Source of the DNA: Cephalotus follicularis
Taxonomy: Eukaryota > Streptophyta > Magnoliopsida > Oxalidales > Cephalotaceae
DNA: 64,000 bases
NCBI GenBank assembly: GCA_001972305.1
Contig: BDDD01000077.1
Location: 186,001 to 250,000, forward strand
Reading direction: 5' to 3'
Of this stretch, positions 34,600 through 43,692 are shown piece after piece. The notes beneath the pieces were generated by a model that was not told where the DNA came from, ran no database searches, and worked only from the letters and a program-made list of their open reading frames with translations. The position numbers and the translations under genes were made by a program. Position 1 is the stretch's first letter, and each line of letters starts with the position of its first letter.

Positions 34600-35757
34600 T
34601 GTTGGCCTTTTCCACCCCATTCAAATGTTTACCATGTGTTATTTTGATGATTAACAAACGTAGATTACTTGTATGCATAATTCTTTAAGTTATAAATGCA
34701 TTTACTCACTTGATTCTTTGTCCAAAGTTTGTACCAAGAGTGTTTATGCAGGTACAGGCAAATCCAGCCGACTGGAGGCAAATCAAGTCGACTGCAAAGG
34801 CAAGGAGTAGACTCCCAAAAGCATGTAGTCGACTGCACATTCAACCTAAACCCAAAATCTACAGAACCAGCACACAAATCGACTACCACCAATTCCAGTC
34901 GACTGCTAGGCGATTCCAGTCGACTACCAGGGGTACAAATTCAAGAAGAAGCTTCTGTATAATTTTACACTCAATCAAGCCGACTGAAGAAAGGGAACAG
35001 TCGAATGCCAAGGGGTCAAGTCGACTGCCAGGGATTCCAGCCGACTGCCTTCAATTGTGAAAAATATGGCAGTAGGTTTTGTAACTTCAATTTTAACCTC
35101 ACCAGCCGACTGAAGCAATGGAACAGTCGACTGCCAAGGGGTACAGTCGACTGCCATCAGCATCCAGCCGACTGCCCACTCCCAACGGCTATATTCAAAT
35201 AAACACGCCATCAATCCAGCCAGCTGCCGTCCAAATCCAGCCGACTGGATTTGTATCAGACAGTTAAAAATAGATCCGTTGGAGGCTTTACTATTTAAGG
35301 AAATTTGGGGCTCTTACATGGTTGATCAAGCATTCAAGTGCCATACAATCTCAAGCTATCTCAAGTCCAATACTAAGCATTCACACAACCAAAAGAGACT
35401 AATCGAAAGCAATCTTTTACATTTCACAAAGCTTTGTACCTTATCTTACATACACATTTCTAAGCTTTGTTCATAGTGAGCTTCATTGTAAACAAATTCA
35501 CTACGAATTTGTAAACACTTAAACTACTACTTTCATTCATACAAGAGAGCTTGTCTCTTGTATTGCTCGGTTGGAGCAAATTGTATTTCGCTTGGTTGGA
35601 GCGAAAGTTTGTTGGAGCGAGAACCTTCCTTAAAACTTCACTTTGAACATCTATTTAGAAATCAAAAGTGATACATAAGGATTTCCATAGGTTACAAAGC
35701 CTTAGGGAGGCTTTCTATGGAATCCGGTTGAAGATAAAACCATTTTGGACGGAAAAC
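34600..35757 (+). mobile_element. S3 3' LTR, cut by S4
   Basis: It starts TGTTGGCCTTTTCCACC with the CAGTCGACTG motif array, TATA box at 35292 and a CAAGCATTCAAGTGCCATAC continuation that the 5' LTR lacks. A 'GCTTGGTTGGAGCRAAA' phrase is repeated near 35565-35615. It is interrupted at 35758 by S4, whose flanking repeat AAAAC is 35753-35757. Of the 16 substitutions relative to the 5' copy, 15 have A in this copy. Confidence 0.88.
35753..35757. repeat. S4 target-site duplication, left copy
   Basis: AAAAC, matched exactly at 50234-50238 right after the S4 3' LTR end (GCTTATTTCA). Confidence 0.8.
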
Positions 35758-36397
35758 TGTTGACGATTTAGTCTCAATCCAAGTTTTGATGATAACATAT
35801 TTGCATTTAACAAGTTTACTTGATGTGCAACTTATTAGAAAGACGTACAAAAGGCAAAAGACTGCTGCAAGGAAAATACATCGATCCCTATTGCAAAAGA
35901 CATCTACGTCTTAAAGCTACGAAAGTTACAGGCCAAATTTGGAGAAAGACATCGATCCCTTTCAAGAAAGACATCGACGTCTTTAGTGCACAAAAGTTAC
36001 AGGTCAAATTTGAGCAAAGACATCGATCCTTACAGGGAAAGACATCGACGTCCAAATGAAAGACATCGATCCCTTTCAAGAAGACATCGACGTCTTAGGC
36101 TTCCAAAGTTACAGGTCAAATTTAAGTGAATACATTGATCCTTGTTTCAGAAGACATCGACGTCCAACAAAAGACATCGATCCCTTACCATAGACATCGA
36201 CGTCTTTGTAGACCAATCTGCAAAAGCCAGAAAAGACATCGACCCTTGAAGAAGAAGTCGATGTGATGCTCATAACTTCAAATACCTGGACACATCCCCA
36301 GCAAAGACATCGACGCCTTTAAAAGACATCGACGTCTTTTCAAAATGATTGACCCGGGAAACACGGAACGACTAGTTAACGCACTTACAACGGCTAG
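35758..36397 (+). mobile_element. S4 5' LTR, first part
   Basis: It starts TGTTGACGATTTAGTCTC and matches the S4 3' LTR (48921 onward) with about 16 differences in 640 positions, of mixed type. The U3 is a dense array of GACATCGATCC and GACATCGACGTC motifs. At ACAACGGCTAGT it switches to unrelated sequence. TATA, R, U5 and primer-binding site are not seen for this copy. Confidence 0.85.
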
Positions 36398-37074
36398 TGC
36401 AATCAGCAATTTATATATATACCTTAAGAAACTAGCTACAAAACATAATAAAAATTAAACTAAAAAGAAGGAACGAAAAATCGGCTGCTGTGTGTTTTGT
36501 GTCTCTTGCCGCCTGCCTCCTTCTGCCTATGCCTTATGAATATATATATACTGCTCAATAAAACCTAAAGCTAATGCAATCAGCAATTTTTTTTCTTTCC
36601 TTTTCTTGTGCGCACGTTGCTGATTACTTTTGGAATTAATACCGAGGCATTGCATGCATGGCGTGTTGGGCTGCAGAAGTATAGGATTGATGGCTGCATA
36701 GAGGCATGATGTGCATGGGCTGATTGGTAGGAGAGATGGGCTGCATATGGCGCATGGATGCATGTATGGAGAATGATGATTGGTTGCTGGGCATTAATTG
36801 AAGAATGTATGCGTGAATTGCTTCAACGTGAATTGCTTCACAATTTTATGAAATGTTGATGATGATGTCATGCTGATGCAAAGATGGGCTCCATGTGTTT
36901 CAACCTTTGTTTTCTTACAATATCTCTTCATCAGAGTTTCAGAATAAATCGGCCCAAGAACTAAAAGTGCTCCAAATAATTTTATGAACAAAATGAGCCC
37001 AATGCATGATCACACAAATATAAGAAACAATGCAATAAAATAAAGAACAAAGGGGTAGGGTTTACCGGATATGA
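36398..37074 (-). mobile_element. Non-coding part of Athila/Tat-type Gypsy fragment
   Basis: It lies between the S4 LTR and the minus-strand gag-protease frame. A direct repeat, GTGCAATCAGCAATTT near 36397 and ATGCAATCAGCAATTT near 36573, brackets the first 175 bp. No LTR terminus was recognised, so the assignment to the adjacent Gypsy fragment rests on adjacency. Confidence 0.45.
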
Positions 37075-38547
37075 TCATGGAGGCTCAAAATAACGAGGCT
37101 CGTGAAAGTCTATGGCCTCTTCAATCAATGCAGCTTTAAATTTGAAAAACATTAATGCTCGCTTAATTAGTGCTCCTTGCCTTATCATTTCGAATGCGTC
37201 TCCAATACCTGTCTTAGCAAACTCAAAAACACCACGTGAAGGCATAGGTTTAACAATATAAGCATCATCCCAAAAGGATGCCCACCAATAAAAATCATGT
37301 ATACCTGCCTGAAAAAACTTAAGCACACAATATGGGAAAACAATTTTATCAATATAAGAGCAAGTCCAACAAGACCTCCACCAACAGAAACCATCAAGAG
37401 AAGAATAACAATGAAACACGTTGTCAACAAAACACAGAGATTGCCAAGAAATAATGTGCGCATCGTCCCAATAGGATTTCCACCAGTAAAAACAATGAAG
37501 AGAACATGAATAATCATGGCCAACCAACCAATCACACACATGGTCCATACGAATGCACACCCTCCATCCTAATTGATCTTTAGTAAAGAAAAAGTTATTT
37601 TCGAGGATGGTGTGAGGGTGGGATGGCGTGCTAAGCTTGTGCGTGAAATGGGACAGATCATCCCATTGAACTTCCAAAATCGAATCAATGTCCCCATCGT
37701 CCAACCAACTTAATATCTCCTTTTGTGTGGCCTCCAATTCCTCGAACTCTCTCAAGCATTCCATGAAGTTGTTCTCCAAATCTTCTTCAAAGTACATTTG
37801 GTCAGGCGTGGCGAGTTTGTGAGTGTAATGGGATAGATGATCCCAATCACTATCCGATGTTGGCTCATGGAGCTTACTCTCTAACCATTCTAACACTTCC
37901 TCGTTTTCTAACCACATCAATCTATCCTTTTGCTTAGCTTCTTCTAACTCGAATTCTCTCTTGACATTGTAATCAAAGTCGATATTAAAATACGAATCAA
38001 TAGTATCACGAATCGAGCGAATCACGTAGACATCATCAAAGTCAGATTGATGCTTTCCCAAACGAAAAATGTTAAAATCCATCGATGACTTTCCAAAACT
38101 CAACTTCATGAGACCATTTCGGCAATTAATCAATGCATTGCTCGTGGCCAAGAACGGTCTACCAAGGATAACTGGGATTTGGTCTTTTATATTCGCAACA
38201 GACTGGGTATCTAATACGACAAAGTCGGCGGGAAAGAAAAACTCACCAACCTTTATCAAAACATCCTCAATTTTCCCTCTTGGTACTTTTACTGACCTAT
38301 CAGCTAATTGCAACTTCGTATTGGTCGGGCACAACTCTCCTAAACCTAGTTGGTCAAAAACTGACGAAGGCAACAAATTCACACTTGCTCCTAAATCGAG
38401 CAAGGCATGATCGATTTTTGTGTCTCCAATAACACAAGAGATTGTCGGGCAGCCAGGATCTTTGTATTTTGGAATCTTTGGTTGCGAGATGATCGCAGTG
38501 ATATTGGCTGCCAAGAAATCCTTTTTCGGAGTCTGAAGGATCCTCTT
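37075..38547 (-). pseudogene. Athila/Tat-type Gypsy gag-protease fragment
   Basis: An open minus-strand frame of about 490 codons whose first codons come from the S5 LTR, so the true element sequence starts at 38547 without its own ATG. It carries the protease signature of non-chromovirus Gypsy elements: ALLDLGASVNLLP at about residues 50-63 and VILGRPFLAT about 75 residues later. An acidic, Trp-rich linker (WLENEEVLEWLES and WDDLSHYTHKL, later WDDLSHFTHKL) follows. The last third is unusual: three Trp-rich blocks (FYWWKSYWDDA, FCWWRSCWT, FYWWASFWDDA) about 100 bp apart in DNA. Reverse transcriptase is absent. The family call is firm for the protease part; I do not recognise the C-terminal part. 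Confidence 0.75.
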
Positions 38548-39099
38548 TGTTGACATTTATGTCTCAATTCCTAATTTTGATGATAACACATTTGCCACTA
38601 ATGAGTTTGTTTTTTGTGCAAGATAAACAATAACACAAAGAAGATACAAATCGTTTTTTTAACAAGCAAACTGTCGACACCCAAATTTAAAGAGTCGATC
38701 ACTAAGATACTTATGGGATTATGAAGTGCAAAGGCGTCGAGAGTTACATGAAAGAGTCGATCACTAAAACGCACAAAGCGCCAGCACTAAAAGTTGAAAG
38801 AAGCGATACTGTAGCACAAAGCGTCAGCAATCAAAATTGAAAGAGGTGATACTCTAGCACAAAGCGGCAGCAGTCGATTTTAAGGTGGCGACCAGTATGA
38901 GCACAAAATGTCAGCACAAGAAGTCGACGCTTAAAATTAAGGCGGCGACGCTTTGATCAAAGATTACGATAAGATGTTATCTTATCAACGCACAAATTGA
39001 GGACAAAATTTCCTAATGTGCACCAAACGGCTACAAGACACTACAACGGCTATATCACTATCCTATCGCCAGAAAACAGTATAAATAGGCTCAAGAACA
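38548..39099 (+). mobile_element. S5 5' LTR, truncated about 20 bp after TATA start
   Basis: It starts TGTTGACATTTATGTCTC. It matches the LTR at 40510 with four substitutions and one 1-bp deletion over 552 bp, so the two are very recent copies. TATAAATAG is at 39080. At 39099 the LTR sequence stops and the C-terminal part of an env-like ORF begins. Primer-binding site, gag, pol and the N-terminal env part are gone. It inserted into the Athila/Tat fragment. Confidence 0.88.
39080..39088 (+). promoter_or_regulatory. TATA box of S5 5' LTR
   Basis: TATAAATAG, identical at 41041-41049 in the second LTR and at 43008-43016 in S6. Confidence 0.75.
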
Positions 39100-39106
39100 G
39101 GAAGAA

Positions 39107-39562
39107 GTGCATCATGCTCTTCAAAGGGCTGACATTCTAGGAAAAGGCACACTGGGTAGAATGGGTTTTAAAAGACATAAAAGGCTTGGGACATGGATTC
39201 CAAGAAACGAAGATTCTAACAGAATTGATGACGAAGATGAAGGCGATGAAGAAGGTGAAGAAGTACAAGGCCAAGAGGAAACAGCTCCAGAAATTGCGAG
39301 TAGTCCTACTAATTTGTTTACTTCTAGTCAATTTGAACAGCTTATGCAAGCTATCCAAGGCCTTGAAACCAACCAACGAGATATGGCAAAAGACATCAAA
39401 AGTATTAAAAGTAAACAAATTAGACTAGAAAGAAAGTTGTTTGAAAAAGGACTTATAGGTGATGAAGGAATGATGCAATCGTCAAGTCAGGAAGATGACA
39501 TTGAAGATCACAACACCGATATTGAAGATTTGGGCGATGACGATGATCAAATGGGAGATTGA
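39107..39562 (+). pseudogene. S5 env-like ORF, C-terminal remnant (151 codons)
   Basis: The frame opens at an internal ATG (39107) and ends naturally at 39560-39562. TLGRMGFKRHKRLGTWIP aligns with TLNRMGWKKQGGIWTYCP near the end of the S4 env-like core. A strongly acidic stretch (DDEDEGDEEGEE), a coiled-coil-like segment (QLMQAIQGLETNQRDMAKDI) and an acidic tail follow. The N-terminal two thirds are deleted. The 5' LTR TATA box sits only 27 bp upstream of this ATG, so a short product is conceivable. No function can be assigned. Confidence 0.75.
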
Positions 39563-40496
39563 CACTTTTTGAGTAGTTATATTTTCTAGTAATTTTACTT
39601 GTTTAAGTGATGGATGATGTCTACATGTTGGATGAATTTTATTTAATTATGTATTACTCACTTTATATTTATTTGATTTCTTTTTTATGATAACAAAAAA
39701 GGGGGAGAAATCATATTGGTCTACATGATATTTGTCTACATGTTATTTTTTTTTTTGCAGACCTGCTTGCTGGACTTTGATATTGTTGTTGTTGAAGGCT
39801 ATGTATTGCTGTTTTAATGATATTGCAGGTTGTAGATTGTGATGTTGAAGGCTATGTATTGTTAGTCATGTTGGCATTGAAGTTGCTAAATTTTGCAGGT
39901 TGAATTTTGCAGGCTGTGTATATTGCAGGCTGTTTGTATGTTTATATTGCAGGCTGTGTTATTGTATATTTTCATTTTGCAGGGCTATATTTGCAGGCTG
40001 TGTTATTGTATATTTTCATTTTGCAGGGCTATATTTGAATTTTCCAGGTTGCATTTTTACTGTGCATTTAAGTATTTTGTTGTGCATAGCTTAGAGTCTT
40101 TTTGCTGTGCATTTTGGTGTTATGCACAAGGAGGTTGACATTTTGCTTCTATGTCGACAGTTTCCATAGTTGTATTTTGTTGAAGTGCATTTTGGTGTTT
40201 TGTTTGTGCAGCGTTAAGTGGCATTATGCTGCATACTTGCATTTCGTTGCAGTCTGGTATTCTGCACAGGCATGGTGACATTTTGCATCATTTTGAGGAC
40301 TGTTGACATTTTGGTGTTATGCATCTTGCTGGTTGTGTTTTAATTAATGCAGGGGGAGTATGCAAATTTCATTGAATTTTGCACAATGAAAGAAAGAGCA
40401 TAAATCGAGGGGGAGCAAAATTTTGTTCTTTACGTTTCATAATAATCTCTTTTGCTTTCAATTCAAATTTTATAGCAAATTTTTTTGTCATCATCA
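39563..40496 (+). other. S5 spacer with extra polypurine tracts and a TTGCAGG repeat
   Basis: Non-coding. AAAAAAGGGGGAGAAA lies near 39697, with further GGGGGAG runs near 40350 and 40407. A 45-bp unit containing GGCTGTGTTATTGTATAT is duplicated at about 39951-39994 and 39996-40039, inside a longer TTGCAGG-rich stretch (39758-40050). Confidence 0.75.
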
Positions 40497-40509
40497 AAAA
40501 GGGGGAGAT
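40497..40509 (+). other. Polypurine tract before the middle S5 LTR
   Basis: AAAAAGGGGGAGA (within ATCATCAAAAAGGGGGAGAT) directly before TGTTGAC at 40510. Confidence 0.9.
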
Positions 40510-41520
40510 TGTTGACATTTATGTCTCAATTCCTAATTTTGATGATAACACATTTGCCACTAATGAGTTTGTTTTTTGTGCAAGATAAACAATAACACAA
40601 AGAAGATACAAATCGTTTTTTTAACAAGCAAACTGTAGACACCCAAATTTAAAGAGTCGATCACTAAGATACTTATGGGATAATGAAGTGCAAAGGCGTC
40701 GAGAGTTACATGAAAGAGTCGATCACTAAAACGCACAAAGCGCCAGCACTAAAAGTTGAAAGAAGCGATACTGTAGCACAAAGCGTCAGCAATCAAAATT
40801 GAAAGAGGTGATACTCTAGCACAAAGCGGCAGCAGTAAATTTTAAGGTGGCGACAGTATGAGCACAAAATGTCAGCACAAGAAGTCGACGCTTAAAATTA
40901 AGGCGGCGACGCTTTGATCAAAGATTACGATAAGATGTTATCTTATCAACGCACAAATTGAGGACAAAATTTCCTAATGTGCACCAAACGGCTACAAGAC
41001 ACTACAACGGCTATATCACTATCCTATCGCCAGAAAACAGTATAAATAGGCTCAAGAACAACCAAGAAAAAGCATCCAAGTTACACAAACAAATATAGCA
41101 TTACTTTGAGTTGTTCTTGTCTTATTTCAAGTTATTATTGTGAGCAAATTTAGTCTATATCAAGCCTTTTGAGAGGTGATACAAAAAGCGATTCATTCTT
41201 GTATTCTGTTCAAGTATTTGAGGGGAGTGAACCCTTGTATGTGTGATTGAGGTCAATCAAAATTATTGTATTCGAGATCGGATACTAGTGGAAACTCAAG
41301 GAGGTCCTTGAGAAAAGTGGACGTAGGCAAGAGATTAAGCCGAACCACTATAAAACTGTATTTGCATTCTTCTACTCTATCTCTTTATTTGGTTAGTATA
41401 ATTGTTTAATATAATTGTTATTTTTGAATTGTTGATTTAATTTCTATTGTTGGCTATTTACTCAAAAAAGTTCATAATTTATTTAAAGTCTACAATTCAC
41501 CCCCATCTTGTAGTTTTTCA
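40510..41520 (+). mobile_element. Complete S5-family LTR (1.01 kb) with PPT before it and PBS after it
   Basis: It runs from TGTTGACATTTATG to TAGTTTTTCA. GCGTCGACG- and AAAGCGTCAGC-type motifs occupy U3, TATAAATAG is at 41041, and the U5 end contains ACAATTCACCCCCATC. It acts as 3' LTR for the S5 remnant on its left and as 5' LTR for the gag on its right. Such a shared LTR is expected after recombination between LTRs of two related elements. Confidence 0.9.
41041..41049 (+). promoter_or_regulatory. TATA box of complete S5-family LTR
   Basis: TATAAATAG in the same context as 39080. Confidence 0.75.
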
Positions 41521-41522
41521 AT

Positions 41523-41534
41523 TGGTATCAGAGC
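41523..41534 (+). other. Primer-binding site (initiator Met tRNA type)
   Basis: TGGTATCAGAGC two bases after the LTR end at 41520. Confidence 0.92.
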
Positions 41535-41578
41535 AGGTAATCTCATTATTCTTAAGTGTTAGAGATTTAAAGATCAAT

Positions 41579-42337
41579 ATGGCCATGAACTTTAACTCTA
41601 GTGAAAGTCAAAATATTTCAAAACCACCATTTTTTTATGGAAATAATTATAGTCACTGGAAAGCCAAAATGACTATTTGTATTCAATCTCTAGATTATAA
41701 TCTTTGGGACTTAATTGTAGATGGTCCAAATTTACCTACTATTACTAATGAAAATGGCGAACTCGTTTCAAAACCAAGGAATAAATATAATGATGATGAT
41801 AGAAAAATAGTGCAATTAAATGCTAAGGCAAAACATGTAATCATATGTGCTATAAATTCAAATGAATTTAATAGAGTATCTTCTTGTGTTTCGGCCAAAG
41901 AGATGTGGGATAGACTTGAGGTAACATATGAAGGTACCAATCAAGTAAAAGAGGCCAAAATAAATATGCTTGTTCATGAATATGAAATGTTTACTATGCA
42001 TGATAATGAAGATATTAAGACTATGTTTACTCGTTTTACCAATATCACTAATGCTCTACAAGCTCTAGGTAAAATTTATACTAACAGTGAAATGGTAAAG
42101 AAGATTCTCAGGTGTTTGCCAAGAATATGGATGCCAAAGGTGACAGCTATCGAGGAAGCAAAAGATCTTAGAACATTGCCTTTGGAGGACCTCCTCGGTT
42201 CGTTAATGACTCACGAGTTGTCAATCATAAAAAAAGATGATGAAGAAGAAATGGAGAGGAAAAAGAAAAAAATTGTAGCATTAAAATCATCTGCAAATGA
42301 GGAAATTGAGGAGGATAGCATTACAAATTGCATTTAA
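41579..42337 (+). pseudogene. Copia gag N-terminal part (UBN2 type), cut by S6 LTR
   Basis: The start is at ATG 41579 (MAMNFNSSES), 45 bp after the primer-binding site, the usual Sirevirus layout. The UBN2 family pattern is clear: PPFFYGNNYSHWKAKM, LNAKAKHVIICAI, KEMWDRLEVTYEGTNQVKEAKI, MFTRFTNITNALQALG, and VKKILRCLPRIWMPKVTAI. It is about 245 gag residues without stop or frameshift. After NEEIEEDSITN the frame enters LTR sequence of S6 (from about 42331) and stops at 42335. The nucleocapsid part with its zinc knuckle lies 1 kb downstream at 43491, beyond S6, and may belong to a different copy. Confidence 0.88.
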
Positions 42338-43357
42338 CTTGTCTACTTGATGTGCAAAGAATTACAAGTTGAAAATCTAGCCTAAAACCAATCTGCAGAC
42401 AAAGGAGTCGACTCCTTCCAAATAGCATCGACGCCTTTTGTACAGGATTAACTGCAAAGAAAACATCTTCCTCCAAGTTATAACATCGACGTCCGTACCA
42501 AAAGAAGTCGACTACTTCCAGAAGAAATCGACTACATTCAAGAAGACATCGACTACTTCAGTGAACACATCGACGCGTTTAGACATTTTTGGACCAGAAG
42601 CTACTGTATGAAAATTGCACTCAAAGACATCGATCCTCAACAAAAGACATCGACGTCAAAGTAAAAGACATCGACGCCTTTATATAGAGATCGACGACAT
42701 TTTCATCATACCCAGAAAAAGCATCGACACCAAGTAAAGAGATCGATGCGACATTAAACCTGGAGTTTCCCAGAAAAGACATCGACGCCTTTAAAAAGAA
42801 GTCGACGCCTTTTCAAATAGACAACACCCGGGAAAACAGGAACGACTAGTTCAAGCATTGCAACGGCTATAATCTACAAAGACATCGACGCCTTCTGAAA
42901 AGAAGTCGACGTCTTTATGCCAGCAGAGACTAAAACAAGGCTGCATTAACAAAATGTCATATCCAACATGCCCAAGACTTTTGCAACGGCTATATTGAGA
43001 ATAAGGCTATAAATAGAGGTCAAGAAACAAAAACAAAGAGAGAAGAACACAACTCTTGATCATCTAACATCCAAGCTCAAATTTGCACATTTACATCAAG
43101 CCTTTTGTTTACACTTTTATATCCAACCTTTGAGAGGTTACTTGTAAACACATATTATCTTTACAACTCATTCATTGTAAAAGAGGGGAGTGAACCCTCA
43201 TAAGGTGTTTGTTTGGTTTGCACCCGGAACCCAAAATCAAGTGTAAGGTGTTTGATTGAGTTGCACCCGGAACCCAAAATCAATTGTAAGGTGGTTTGTT
43301 TGATTTGCACCCGTAAGCCGAAAATCAAAGGTAAAATTTTCAAATAGTAGTGAAAAA
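42331..43357 (+). mobile_element. S6: Sirevirus LTR fragment inside gag, both ends missing
   Basis: It begins at LTR position about 46 (TTGCATTTAAC, overlapping the gag word ATTGCATTTAAC) and ends in the GTAGTGAAAA region of U5. U3 has the GACATCGACG motif family of S1 and S4. TATAAATAG is at 43008. A 'GTAAGGTG.TTTG' phrase with ACCCGGAACCCAAAATCAA is repeated three times at 43200-43330. Without LTR termini or a target duplication it looks like a recombination junction, not a clean insertion. Confidence 0.8.
43008..43016 (+). promoter_or_regulatory. TATA box in S6 LTR fragment
   Basis: TATAAATAG followed by AGGTCAAG, downstream of the motif array. Confidence 0.7.
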
Positions 43358-43675
43358 CTTGATAACCTCTTAGGACTTCAAAGGTGTGTTTTTAACAAGG
43401 CTGGCCTAGGTTATGATGAGATGAATAATGTCAAATATTTTTAAAAATATCTTGAAAAGAAAGATAGTAGAAAGACCTCATCTAGCATAACATGCAACTA
43501 TTGCAATAAGAATGGTCACACTACACACAACTGTTATCACAAGAGAAATGACATGCACAAGAGAAATTTATTATTGAAAAATAAGGTGTTAAAGTTAAGA
43601 ACTATATGGGTAGGAACATTTATTACTAACCCCCCTGGACCCAAAGCAACTTGGGTACCAAAGTCCTCTACTTAA
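43358..43675 (+). pseudogene. Copia gag C-terminal part with zinc knuckle (S4)
   Basis: After the S6 LTR fragment the gag end appears: a KAGLGYDEMNN phrase, then CNYCNKNGHTTHNC, a CX2CX4HX4C nucleocapsid knuckle, at 43493, then a basic stretch and GPKATWVPKSST ending at a TAA (43673-43675). There is at least one stop before the knuckle (near 43441). The knuckle frame differs from the protease frame that starts at 43693, so gag and pol are not in one frame here. Confidence 0.75.
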
Positions 43676-43692
43676 ACCCTCTTGTTTTGTAG

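Noticed and set aside
36534-36760. ATG-rich and GCATG-rich stretch as a possible regulatory (RY-type) element
   Set aside because: The words are scattered and lie in a transposon remnant; nothing supports function.
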